A stretch of DNA of 64,000 bases, from contig NZ_JAXCHT010000006.1 in assembly GCF_035984655.1 (NCBI RefSeq), positions 99,036 to 163,035 of the forward strand, read 5' to 3'. Under the pieces are notes generated by a model that did no database searches, had not been told where the DNA came from, and was given only the letters and a program-made list of their open reading frames with translations. This document shows positions 8,798 through 16,767 of this stretch, in pieces. The stretch comes from Actimicrobium sp035984655 (GTDB lineage: Bacteria; Pseudomonadota; Gammaproteobacteria; Burkholderiales; Burkholderiaceae_D). The translations under genes were made by a program, and so were the position numbers. Positions within the stretch are counted from its first letter, which is position 1; every line of letters begins with the position of its first letter.

Positions 8798-9811
8798 ATG
8801 AAGGACTTAGAGAGATTTTCTGGGAAAGAGCTGGAAACGCCATTGCCCTCCCGGTCGTCGCAAGTCCCTCCTCAAGCGCAGCTCATCACCATTTCCGATG
8901 AAGAGTCGGGCCAGCGGATCGACAACTTCCTGTTACGTATTTGTAAGGGCGTGCCAAAAAGCCATATCTACCGGGTTTTGCGCTCCGGGGAAGTGCGCGT
9001 CAACAAGGGCCGGATCGACCAGACCTACCGATTGGCCGAGGGCGATATCGTGCGCGTGCCACCTGTACGGGTGGCTGAAAAGAAAGAATCCACGGCGCCG
9101 GGCACCGAATTCGACATTCTGTTCGAAGATAGTCACTTGCTGATCATTAACAAGCCGGCTGGTGTTGCCGTCCACGGCGGATCAGGCATCAGCTACGGCG
9201 TGATCGAGCAACTGCGCGCGGCGCGGCCGGATGCCAAGTTTCTGGAGTTGGTGCATCGGCTGGACCGCGATACGTCAGGCATTCTGCTGCTGGCCAAGAA
9301 ACGCTCGGCGCTGACCAATCTGCACGAGCAGATCCGCGATGGCGAGCCAGACAAGCGCTATCTGGTGCTGGTTCAGGGTGACTGGGTCAATGCCCGTCAG
9401 CACATCCGTTTGCCGTTACATAAATACAATGCGCCGGATGGCGAGCGCCGCGTTCGCGTGCAGGCCGACGGTCTGGCCTCACACACGGTATTCAGCCTGC
9501 TGCGGCGATACGGCAAGTTCGCCTTGCTCGAAGCAGAATTGAAGACAGGTCGCACCCATCAAATCCGCGTGCACCTGTCGTCGAGCGGCTTCGCCATCGC
9601 CGGTGACGACAAATATGGCGACTTTGCGCTCAACCGGGCACTGCAAAAGGCGGATGGACAACGCGTTGCGTTGAAACGCATGTTCCTGCATGCGCACCAG
9701 ATCACGTTCGTCCATCCGGAAACTGGCAAGCCAATGACCCTGAGCGCGCCCTTGCCAGCGGAGTGCCTGCGCTTTCTGGACAGCCTCAAAGAATCTTCTG
9801 CTACGGCATAA
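8798..9811 (+). CDS. rluC: 23S rRNA pseudouridine synthase RluC
   Basis: RluC isomerises uridines 955, 2504 and 2580 of 23S rRNA in E. coli. The 337-residue protein has an N-terminal S4 RNA-binding domain (about 36-95, RIDNFLLRICKGVPKSHIYRVLRSGEVRVN) and an RluA-type catalytic domain with HRLDRDTSGILLLAKK, in which Asp156 is the catalytic residue. The divergent arrangement with rne is conserved in proteobacteria and supports RluC over RluA or RluD. It heads a four-gene set with the HAD phosphatase, Rieske protein and sppA. Confidence 0.93.
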   Translation: MKDLERFSGKELETPLPSRSSQVPPQAQLITISDEESGQRIDNFLLRICKGVPKSHIYRVLRSGEVRVNKGRIDQTYRLAEGDIVRVPPVRVAEKKESTAPGTEFDILFEDSHLLIINKPAGVAVHGGSGISYGVIEQLRAARPDAKFLELVHRLDRDTSGILLLAKKRSALTNLHEQIRDGEPDKRYLVLVQGDWVNARQHIRLPLHKYNAPDGERRVRVQADGLASHTVFSLLRRYGKFALLEAELKTGRTHQIRVHLSSSGFAIAGDDKYGDFALNRALQKADGQRVALKRMFLHAHQITFVHPETGKPMTLSAPLPAECLRFLDSLKESSATA

Positions 9812-9858
9812 TCCTTACAAGTCAACAGACGGAGTCGGCGGCATTGCTGCCGGGAATC

Positions 9859-10518
9859 ATGGCGCGAAAACAATTTGATTTAATCGTATTCGACTGGGAT
9901 GGGACCTTGATGGACAGCACGGCCACCATCGTCAAATGCATTCAGGATGCTGCACGCGACCTCGGCTTGCCGATTCCCGACAAGCGGGCCGCGTCGTATG
10001 TAATCGGGCTCGGATTGCAGGACGCAATGGAAGCTGCCTTGCCGGACCTCGATCCCAAGTATTACCCGAAGATGGTGGAGCGCTATCGGCACCATTACCT
10101 GGCCAAGGATAATGATCTGACCCTGTTCGAGGGTGTTCGTGAAATGCTCACGGAGCTGTCGCAGGATGGTTATTTCCTGGCAGTGGCAACCGGAAAGAGT
10201 CGTGTCGGTTTGAATCGGGCCTTGAACGCAGCCAGGTTATTGTCCATGTTCGATGCCACGCGCTGCGCCGACGAAACCTTTTCGAAGCCGCATCCGGCCA
10301 TGTTGCAGGAACTCACGCGGGAATTGGGCCAGGACATGAAGCGCACGCTGATGATTGGCGATACCACGCATGACCTGCAGATGGCATTGAATGCCGGGGC
10401 AGGTGGCGTTGCCGTGCACTATGGCGCCCATTCAGCGCAAGAGCTGGCGGAATTGCAGCCAATGTATGCAGCCAATTCCGTGGCTGAGTTGCATGCGTGG
10501 TTGTCCACCAATGCGTGA
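9859..10518 (+). CDS. HAD-superfamily hydrolase, phosphoglycolate phosphatase-like
   Basis: A 219-residue HAD hydrolase. Motif I is DWDGT (Asp12 nucleophile, Asp14), followed by a helical cap, motif II near VATGKS, the lysine in the FSKPHPAM segment, and motif IV GDTTHDLQMA. This layout is of the Gph/PGP subfamily, which removes phosphate from phosphoglycolate or related small molecules. The frame extends upstream to 9763 inside rluC; the ATG at 9859 was chosen because it puts the DWDGT motif at the usual distance from the N-terminus. Exact substrate is not determinable. Confidence 0.87.
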   Translation: MARKQFDLIVFDWDGTLMDSTATIVKCIQDAARDLGLPIPDKRAASYVIGLGLQDAMEAALPDLDPKYYPKMVERYRHHYLAKDNDLTLFEGVREMLTELSQDGYFLAVATGKSRVGLNRALNAARLLSMFDATRCADETFSKPHPAMLQELTRELGQDMKRTLMIGDTTHDLQMALNAGAGGVAVHYGAHSAQELAELQPMYAANSVAELHAWLSTNA

Positions 10519-10521
10519 ACC

Positions 10522-10929
10522 ATGGAGACCGTGAATGCAATCCCTGTTTGCGCTTCCTCGGACGTGGAGGAAGGCGGCAAGGGTATCCGGTTTCCGGTTG
10601 CCACCGGTGACTGGCAGGGTACCGGCTTCGTCGTGCGTTATCACGGCGTCGCATACGCTTATCTGAATCGCTGCGCCCACGTGCCGATTGAACTTGACTG
10701 GGCCAAGGGAGAATTTTTTGAATCGAGCGGGTTTTACTTGATGTGTTCGACCCACGGCGCGATCTATGCGCCCGAAAGTGGACACTGCCAGGGCGGACCG
10801 TGCCGCGGCGGAAAATTGCGTCCGATTAGCATCACCGAGGTGGCGGGCCAGATTTGCTGGCATCCCGATGACTATGTCACCGCACCGATTGCAATACTGC
10901 AGCCAACCGACAGAAAAGAGCACGAATGA
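10522..10929 (+). CDS. Small Rieske [2Fe-2S] protein
   Basis: A 135-residue protein with the two Rieske cluster motifs: Cys51-Ala-His53 and Cys75-Ser-Thr-His78. It resembles the ferredoxin components of aromatic dioxygenases and the small NirD-like Rieske proteins, but no oxygenase or reductase partner is nearby. It starts three bases after the HAD gene and its stop overlaps the sppA start (ATGA), so it is probably cotranslated with its neighbours. Its electron-transfer partner is unknown. Confidence 0.87.
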   Translation: METVNAIPVCASSDVEEGGKGIRFPVATGDWQGTGFVVRYHGVAYAYLNRCAHVPIELDWAKGEFFESSGFYLMCSTHGAIYAPESGHCQGGPCRGGKLRPISITEVAGQICWHPDDYVTAPIAILQPTDRKEHE

Positions 10930-11918
10930 ACAATGACGAATTCAATCCGGTCCCGCCCGCATCCAGCGGCAAGCCAATGAAGGACGGCTGGGAGCGCGAA
11001 GTGATCGAGAAGCTCGCGTATGCCTCCCTGCGTGAACAACGGTCGCGCCGTAGATGGGGTATTTTCTTCAAGCTGTCGACATTGGTCGTGGCGTTGCTTG
11101 CGATTGCCGTCCTGTTCAATTTCAACAAGGCCGAAGTGGAAATGCTGACCGCGCACACGGCATTGATCGATATTGACGGCACCATTGAATCCGGTGGCGG
11201 CAGCGGTGCGGCGGAATCGGTCATTCCCGCCCTGAACAAGGCATTCGCCGATACGGCGGCGGTCGGCATCATTTTGCGCATCAACAGTCCCGGCGGCAGT
11301 CCCGTTCAGGCAGGCATGATCAATGATGAAATCGTGCGCCTGCACAAGGCACATCCGAAGAAGCCGTTCTACGTGGTGGTCGACGAAATGTGCGCCTCCG
11401 GCGGCTACTACATTGCCGTTGCAGCTGACCGGATTTACGTCAACAAGGCCAGCATCGTTGGCTCGATTGGCGTGTTGATGGATGGTTTCGGATTCACCGG
11501 ACTCATGGAAAAGGTCGGCGTTGAGCGGCGACTGCAAACCGCAGGTGTCAACAAGGGATTCATGGATCCATTTAGCCCGCAAAGCGACAAGCAAAAGGCC
11601 TATGCACAGGAAATGCTCGACGAAATCCATCAGCAATTCATCGACGTCGTGCGCAAGGGACGCGGCAAACGGCTGAAGGAAACACAAGACACGTTCTCGG
11701 GATTGTTCTGGACCGGCTCAAAGGCGGTCGAGCTGGGGCTGGCCGACGGGTTTGGCACGGTCGAAAGCATTGCCCGTGACGAATTCAAGGCCGAGGATAT
11801 TGTTGACTACACGCAGCACGAGGGCTTGCCGGAACGCGTGCTGAAAAAATTCGGCGCGGCAATGGGCGCTGGCGCGATGAAGTCGATGGTGTCCGGCACC
11901 GGATCGCACCTTCGTTAA
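10926..11918 (+). CDS. sppA: Signal peptide peptidase SppA, S49 family
   Basis: An inner-membrane serine protease that degrades cleaved signal peptides. A single transmembrane segment lies at about residues 44-66 (WGIFFKLSTLVVALLAIAV), followed by one S49 domain with the nucleophile in CASGGYYIA (Ser158) and a conserved GSIGV segment. At 330 residues it is of the short, single-domain type, about half of E. coli SppA. Start by ATGA overlap with the Rieske gene. Confidence 0.93.
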   Translation: MNNDEFNPVPPASSGKPMKDGWEREVIEKLAYASLREQRSRRRWGIFFKLSTLVVALLAIAVLFNFNKAEVEMLTAHTALIDIDGTIESGGGSGAAESVIPALNKAFADTAAVGIILRINSPGGSPVQAGMINDEIVRLHKAHPKKPFYVVVDEMCASGGYYIAVAADRIYVNKASIVGSIGVLMDGFGFTGLMEKVGVERRLQTAGVNKGFMDPFSPQSDKQKAYAQEMLDEIHQQFIDVVRKGRGKRLKETQDTFSGLFWTGSKAVELGLADGFGTVESIARDEFKAEDIVDYTQHEGLPERVLKKFGAAMGAGAMKSMVSGTGSHLR

Positions 11919-12142
11919 TCGGCGCTCTTCACACTATTCGTACTTGCTTGTGTCAGTTTTTTAACTAAGATGAAGTATCAGTGATCTTCAGCGACAGGGC
12001 ATACGGGATTGGCTCGGTGATTCTGCAGTTGGGCTGACACCCGCGCGACGCGCGGGATAGAGGGACAGTCCGTCTCTCATGAGGTGTCCCGTTCGGGGGC
12101 AATTGAAACGGCGGTTTAACCCGCCGTTTCGCATTTCCGGCG
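11919..12142. other. Gene-free structured intergenic region between convergent sppA and the methylase
   Basis: No coding frame. Besides a 10-bp hairpin at 12105-12130, it contains CCCGCGC-GAC-GCGCGGG at about 12040-12056 and a GGGACA...TGTCCC stem at about 12063-12090, so three consecutive stems lie between the two convergent genes. No known RNA family was recognised. A weak T-rich stretch about 40 bp past sppA (CAGTTTTTT) may end that transcript. Confidence 0.5.
12105..12130. terminator. Candidate bidirectional terminator hairpin
   Basis: Perfect 10-bp inverted repeat GAAACGGCGG / CCGCCGTTTC with a 6-base loop, 12 bp past the stop of the minus-strand methylase gene. It has no strong T run on either strand, so termination efficiency is uncertain. 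Confidence 0.55.
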
Positions 12143-12895
12143 CTATTCTGCGAGAAACAGAAACACGGTTGGTTTCTTGTGGAAGTCCGGCGCCCTCGCC
12201 GCCGCCAGGTCCTTCTTCCATTGCGCTGCCGATTGCGTCTTTATTTTCTCGTCCGGAGTTGTCAATGCCGTTGCGACGCTGATCAGTGTCGTCGGCGAGC
12301 AGGTCGCTGCCAGTGCCTCCAGCATTCCGGAATTGCGGTATGGCGTCTCAATGAATAGCTGGGTCTGCTTTTCCTGGCGCGATCGATCTTCCAGCAGTTT
12401 GATGCGCTTCATGCGCGCGTCCGCGTCGATCGGCAAATAGCCGTTGAAGGCAAAGCTCTGACCGTTGAAGCCACTGGCCATGACTGCCAGCAGCAAGGAC
12501 GACGGGCCGACCAACGGGTTGACGATCACGCCATGTTGATGCGCCAGGCGGACCAGGTTTGCGCCGGGATCGGCGACCGCGGGTACGCCGGCTTCGGAGA
12601 TCAACCCCGCATTCTGCCCTGCCAGCAAGGGCGCGAGGAGGGCGGGCAATTCGGTTGCGGCGGTGTTGACGCTCAATTCCTTGATACGAATTTCCTGCAT
12701 TGCCGTCGCCAGAGGATGGTGCTGCGCGATAAGTTTCAAATGCGCGCGGGCTGTCTTGGCATTCTCGGCGATGAAGTAATTCAGGCTGGCCGTGATTTTT
12801 TGCACGTGATCGGGAATGATCGTCGCAAGTAAATCGGCGTCGGCGCTCGCTGCAGCACTTAGGGTAGTGGGGATAAGGTAAAGAATTCCAGGCAT
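12143..12895 (-). CDS. SAM-dependent methyltransferase, RsmI-like (tetrapyrrole methylase family)
   Basis: A 250-residue protein of the tetrapyrrole methylase (SUMT/RsmI) fold. Visible signatures are LYLIPTTL at the N-terminus, GLISEAGVPAVADPG (SAM-binding loop of RsmI-type enzymes), NPLVGPSSLLLAVMASG and QLFIETPYRN. RsmI 2'-O-methylates C1402 of 16S rRNA, but that enzyme is about 285 residues and has a different C-terminus, so this is probably the shorter RsmI paralogue seen in Burkholderiales; the substrate is uncertain. It follows maf on the minus strand with a 39-bp gap. Confidence 0.82.
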   Translation of the reverse strand: MPGILYLIPTTLSAAASADADLLATIIPDHVQKITASLNYFIAENAKTARAHLKLIAQHHPLATAMQEIRIKELSVNTAATELPALLAPLLAGQNAGLISEAGVPAVADPGANLVRLAHQHGVIVNPLVGPSSLLLAVMASGFNGQSFAFNGYLPIDADARMKRIKLLEDRSRQEKQTQLFIETPYRNSGMLEALAATCSPTTLISVATALTTPDEKIKTQSAAQWKKDLAAARAPDFHKKPTVFLFLAE

Positions 12896-12934
12896 GACGG
12901 ATCAGCTTCGCAAACGGGATGGGCCGACCACGCG

Positions 12935-13555
12935 TTACGGCGTGGCGGAAAAAAAGGAAAAGCCGGCATTGCGCAACATTGTCGTCAGTGCAATCAAGGG
13001 TAGTCCGGTCAGGGCGGTGGGATCATTGCTGACGATGGATTCGATTAGCGCAATGCCCAAACCTTCGTTCTTGGCGCTGCCCGCGCAGTCGTACGGTTGC
13101 TCGATACGCAAGTAGGCATCCAGTTGATTTTCGGGTAATCGCCGGAATTTCACCGCCGTTTCAATGTTGGCAAGCTGAATTCGCGTCGATTTGTTGCTGG
13201 CACGCCCGTCCAGAAGGCACAGGGCAGTATGAAAATGCACCTCGCGGCCCTGCATTTTCAGGAGTTGTGCAAGGGCGTTGGCGTGGCTTCCTGGCTTGCC
13301 AAGTTGCTCGCCGTCCAGCAGCGCGACCTGGTCAGATCCGATAATGATGCACTCCGGCAGCCGGTCGCTGACTGCTTCGGCTTTGGATTGCGCCAACCGC
13401 AGCGCGGTATCCTGCGGCGCCTCGGCGGGCAGGGCTGTTTCATCAATGTCGGGTGAGATCGCCGTGAACTGAAATCGCAGGCGCGACAGCAGTTCCTGTC
13501 GATAAATCGAGCCCGACGCAAGTACCAGCGTCGGTTGTTGCAGTAGTTTGGCCAT
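12935..13555 (-). CDS. maf: Maf-like nucleoside triphosphate pyrophosphatase
   Basis: Maf/YceF family proteins hydrolyse non-canonical or modified nucleoside triphosphates. The N-terminus LVLASGSIYRQELLSRL and the IIGSDQVALLDGEQLGKPGS motif are diagnostic. The frame extends to 13669, through the promoter of the divergent yceD gene; the ATG at 13555 (MAKLLQQP) gives a 206-residue protein of normal length. In E. coli too the maf homologue yceF is divergent from yceD-rpmF-plsX. Confidence 0.93.
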   Translation of the reverse strand: MAKLLQQPTLVLASGSIYRQELLSRLRFQFTAISPDIDETALPAEAPQDTALRLAQSKAEAVSDRLPECIIIGSDQVALLDGEQLGKPGSHANALAQLLKMQGREVHFHTALCLLDGRASNKSTRIQLANIETAVKFRRLPENQLDAYLRIEQPYDCAGSAKNEGLGIALIESIVSNDPTALTGLPLIALTTMLRNAGFSFFSATP

Positions 13556-13603
13556 CGATGGTTGTATGGTTTGAAGGGGCGTAGAGAAAGCAGTGCTAAG
13601 GCT

Positions 13604-13633
13604 TTGACGAATAAGGGAAAAGGCTGTTATTAT
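13604..13633 (+). promoter_or_regulatory. Promoter of the yceD-rpmF operon
   Basis: TTGACG at 13604-13609 and TATTAT at 13628-13633 with an 18-bp spacer form a sigma-70 type promoter 28 bp before the yceD start, in the space between divergent maf and yceD. Confidence 0.65.
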
Positions 13634-13661
13634 CGCAGGTTTTCCGGATTCGACTTTCGAC

Positions 13662-14156
13662 ATGAGCACGCTGATAATTGACAGCTTCGAGTTTTGCCGG
13701 TTGAAAGAAAGCCGAAATGGGCAAATGCCCGTGGCAGATCTGACCCGTCTGGCGCAAGAAGTTGTTGGCGAGTCGGCAGGGCTGGTTTGGTCATTGCAGG
13801 GTGGCGCCGACCAGTTCGGTCATGCACAATTGTTGCTGGAGATTTCCGGGTCGGTTCAGTTGGCATGCCAGCGCTGTCTGGCGCCGCTTGATGTCGATAT
13901 CTCGTCAACGTCCCGGCTGATTGTTGCCAAGGATGAGGTCGAGGCGGACCGTATCGACGAATTGTTGTCCGACGACGAAGTCGATGTGATCGTGGGTTCG
14001 AAAGCAATGTTGATATCGGATCTGATTGAGGATGAGGCATTGCTGTCCATCCCCTTGTCGGTCAAGCATGACGTTTGCCCGGCAGATTCGGCGGCGTCGT
14101 ACGATGCGGGAAAGAAGCCGTCGGCATTCGACGTGCTGAAAGAATTAAAGCGGTAA
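13662..14156 (+). CDS. yceD: YceD family protein (DUF177), 23S rRNA accumulation
   Basis: A 164-residue protein with the DUF177 CxxC pair (Cys69, Cys72 in ACQRCLAPL) and an acidic middle region. The family is needed for normal 23S rRNA accumulation in E. coli and plants and is almost always encoded directly upstream of rpmF, as here. The ATG at 13662 lies about 22 bases after the predicted transcription start. Confidence 0.93.
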   Translation: MSTLIIDSFEFCRLKESRNGQMPVADLTRLAQEVVGESAGLVWSLQGGADQFGHAQLLLEISGSVQLACQRCLAPLDVDISSTSRLIVAKDEVEADRIDELLSDDEVDVIVGSKAMLISDLIEDEALLSIPLSVKHDVCPADSAASYDAGKKPSAFDVLKELKR

Positions 14157-14164
14157 TCGTTTTT

Positions 14165-14222
14165 AGAACGTTTAACAAAACGTGGCTGGCAACGCAGCAA
14201 GGCGCATTTTGTTAGACGTTCT
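14165..14222 (+). repeat. 20-nt imperfect inverted repeat in the yceD-rpmF gap
   Basis: AGAACGTTTAACAAAACG (14165-14182) is the near-exact reverse complement of CGCATTTTGTTAGACGTTCT (14203-14222), with about 20 bases between. As RNA it gives a long stem between two cotranscribed genes. Termination is unlikely because no T run follows; processing or mRNA stabilisation is possible. Confidence 0.7.
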
Positions 14223-14337
14223 TAGTAGCAAGCCGAAGACTGTTCACGGCCATTATGTACAGAGTGTTGTTCGGTCTCGTCGCAATTGGCGAGGTCGACT
14301 ATGTTAAAATTTCAGATCTTAAGGTTTAGGAGTAATC

Positions 14338-14520
14338 ATGGCTGTTCAGCAAAACAAAAAGTCCCCGTCCAAGCGTGGCATGCATCGTTCACACGACTTC
14401 CTGGTAGCACCGCAACTGGCCATCGAGCCAACCACCGGTGAAACACACATGCGTCATCACATTAGCCCAACCGGCTACTATCGTGGTCGCAAAGTTCTCA
14501 AAACGAAAAACGACGAGTAA
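14338..14520 (+). CDS. rpmF: 50S ribosomal protein L32
   Basis: The 60-residue sequence beginning MAVQQNKKSPSKRGMHRSHD is a typical L32. A strong AGGAG site lies seven bases before the ATG. It follows yceD, as in most proteobacteria. The cysteine pair found in some L32 proteins is absent, so this is the zinc-independent form. Confidence 0.97.
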   Translation: MAVQQNKKSPSKRGMHRSHDFLVAPQLAIEPTTGETHMRHHISPTGYYRGRKVLKTKNDE

Positions 14521-14540
14521 ATTTGTCAGTAACAAAATTG

Positions 14541-14579
14541 AAAGCGGCGCAGCGTATTTTTTGCCTGGTGCCGCTTTTT
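14541..14579 (+). terminator. Terminator after rpmF
   Basis: AAAGCGGC (14541-14548) pairs with GCCGCTTT (14570-14577), followed by further T residues. It lies 20 bp past the rpmF stop and upstream of a separate plsX promoter, so it may end or attenuate yceD-rpmF transcription. Confidence 0.75.
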
Positions 14580-14585
14580 CACGTG

Positions 14586-14614
14586 TTGACACAGTACGTT
14601 GCGTCAGTTTGAAT
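14586..14614 (+). promoter_or_regulatory. Promoter for plsX-fab operon
   Basis: TTGACA (14586-14591), a 17-bp spacer and TTGAAT (14609-14614). The -35 is consensus and the spacing ideal. It lies just after the rpmF terminator and about 50 bp before plsX, which would let the fatty-acid genes be expressed separately from L32. Confidence 0.65.
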
Positions 14615-14666
14615 CACGCCAAATCTGGCCCCTGTTGCGGCTGGGACAGGGTATTGAATCAAATCA

Positions 14667-15758
14667 ATGACAATAAAAATTTCAATTGACTGCATGGGTG
14701 GCGATCATGGCCCATCAGTGACCGTTCCGGCGGCAGTCTCCTTCGTCAATCGCGAATCTGAGGCCGAGTTGATGTTGGTCGGCAAAGAAGAGCTGATTCA
14801 CGCAGAGCTCAAGAAACTCAAGTGCGTTGCGCATCCACGCATCACTGTTGTACCCGCGTCCGAAGTGGTGGAGATGGGCGACTCGCTCGAGATTTCCTTG
14901 CGCCGAAAGAAGGATTCGTCGATGCGGGTAACGATCAATCTGGTCAAGAATGGCGCTGCCCACGCCTGCGTTTCGGCAGGCAATACAGCCGCACTGATGG
15001 CGGTTTCCCGCTATATTCTCAAGACCATTCCGGGCGTCCACCGTCCGGCAATTTGCGGCATCATTCCCAATCAGAAAGGCGCGCCCACCTACATGCTGGA
15101 TCTTGGCGCAAATGTCGATTGCGAGCCGCAACATTTGCATCAATTCGCGCTGATGGGTTCGGTTCTCGTGAGCGCAATGGAAAATATTGCGCGCCCGACC
15201 ATCGGTCTGTTGAACGTCGGCGAAGAAGACATCAAGGGCAACGACGTGGTCAAGCGCACCGCTGCATTGTTGCGGGCGGAGCATGCAAAAGGCGTACTCA
15301 ACTTTCATGGCAATGTCGAAGGCAACAATATTTTTGAAGGCACCACTGACATTGTGGTTTGCGACGGCTTTGTCGGCAACGTCACCTTGAAGGCTTCCGA
15401 AGGGCTGGGGCGATTCCTTAAGAACGTACTGGCCACGGAACTCAAAAGTTCGCCAATGAACATGCTCGGCGCACTGCTTGCGCGTGGAGCGTTGAAGGCG
15501 ATTTCCCGTCGCATCAATCCGTCCCGCTACAATGGCGCCAGCTTGCTTGGTTTGCGCGGATTGGTCTTCAAGAGTCACGGCAGCGCAGATAAGTATGGCT
15601 ATGAATGGGCAATCAAACGCGCGTTTGACGCTGCCCGAAACGACGTGCTTTCACGAATCTCGATCACGATTGCGTCATTGATGCCGCAAGTCGATGGCCC
15701 ACCAACGCCGGATGGTTCAGGTCCTGCAACCGAATTGATGGAACAGAAAACCGCATGA
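14667..15758 (+). CDS. plsX: Phosphate acyltransferase PlsX
   Basis: PlsX makes acyl-phosphate from acyl-ACP, the substrate for PlsY in phospholipid synthesis. The 363-residue protein begins IDCMGGDHGP, the family hallmark, and contains VSAGNTAALMA and the VCDGFVGNVTLK segment. Overlaps fabH by four bases, as expected for the conserved plsX-fabH-fabD-fabG-acpP cluster. Confidence 0.97.
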   Translation: MTIKISIDCMGGDHGPSVTVPAAVSFVNRESEAELMLVGKEELIHAELKKLKCVAHPRITVVPASEVVEMGDSLEISLRRKKDSSMRVTINLVKNGAAHACVSAGNTAALMAVSRYILKTIPGVHRPAICGIIPNQKGAPTYMLDLGANVDCEPQHLHQFALMGSVLVSAMENIARPTIGLLNVGEEDIKGNDVVKRTAALLRAEHAKGVLNFHGNVEGNNIFEGTTDIVVCDGFVGNVTLKASEGLGRFLKNVLATELKSSPMNMLGALLARGALKAISRRINPSRYNGASLLGLRGLVFKSHGSADKYGYEWAIKRAFDAARNDVLSRISITIASLMPQVDGPPTPDGSGPATELMEQKTA

Positions 15759-16741
15759 CGATTTATAGCAAAATCATTGGCACCGGCAGCTATCTGCCTC
15801 CTAATCGCGTCACCAATGCGCAGCTGACGCAAAGCATGGCCGCAAACGGCATAGAAACATCCGATGAATGGATTTTCTCGCGCAGCGGCATCTCGGCCCG
15901 GCACTATGCCGATCCCGCGACATTGTCGAGTGATCTAGCGGTGCATGCCGCGCTGCAGGCGCTGGAGATGGCCGGTCTGGTTGCCAATGATATCGATCTG
16001 ATCATCGTGGCGACATCCACGCCAGATCATTTCGGCGGCTTTCCGAGTACTGCCTGCGTTGTCCAGCGCAAACTCGGTATCACCAATGACTGCGCTGCGG
16101 TTGATGTGCAGGCGGTGTGCAGTGGGTTCGTGTATGCCGTATCGGTCGCCGACAGTTTCATCCGCGGTGGGTCGCACAAGAAGGCGCTGGTTATTGGCAC
16201 GGAAGTGTTTTCGCGTATTCTCGATTTCACGGATCGCACGACCTGCGTGCTGTTCGGTGATGGTGCCGGCGCAGTCATTCTCGCGGCGTCGGACGCGCCC
16301 GGCATTCTATCGACCAAACTCCATGCTGACGGCCGCCATGCCAGTATCCTGTGCGTCCCGGGCAACATCAATGCGGGCACGCTGGCCGGCAGTGCTTATC
16401 TTTACATGGATGGCCCAGCCGTCTTCAAGCTTGCCGTGTCGGTTCTCGAAAAGGTCGCCAAGGAAGCGCTGCTTGCTGCCGACCTGCAACCTGAGGCGCT
16501 GGATTGGCTGATCCCGCATCAGGCCAATATTCGCATCATGCAAAGCACTGCCCGGAAGCTGCACCTGCCGATCGAAAAGATGGTCGTTACCGTCGACCAG
16601 CATGGAAATACGTCAGCCGCATCCATCCCTTTGGCCCTTGACGTTGCAATGCGCGACGGCAGAATCCAGCCCGGCCAGCATGTGCTGATGGAAGGCGTCG
16701 GCGGCGGCTTCACCTGGGGTGCGATCGTCGCACGCATGTAA
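15755..16741 (+). CDS. fabH: 3-oxoacyl-ACP synthase III (FabH)
   Basis: FabH condenses acetyl-CoA with malonyl-ACP to initiate fatty-acid synthesis. The catalytic triad is visible: Cys122 in VQAVCSGFVY, His in IPHQANIRIM, Asn in HGNTSAAS. Length 328 residues, normal. Start by ATGA overlap with plsX. Confidence 0.97.
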   Translation: MTIYSKIIGTGSYLPPNRVTNAQLTQSMAANGIETSDEWIFSRSGISARHYADPATLSSDLAVHAALQALEMAGLVANDIDLIIVATSTPDHFGGFPSTACVVQRKLGITNDCAAVDVQAVCSGFVYAVSVADSFIRGGSHKKALVIGTEVFSRILDFTDRTTCVLFGDGAGAVILAASDAPGILSTKLHADGRHASILCVPGNINAGTLAGSAYLYMDGPAVFKLAVSVLEKVAKEALLAADLQPEALDWLIPHQANIRIMQSTARKLHLPIEKMVVTVDQHGNTSAASIPLALDVAMRDGRIQPGQHVLMEGVGGGFTWGAIVARM

Positions 16742-16767
16742 ACCTGAAATCCACCTGAATTGATCGC

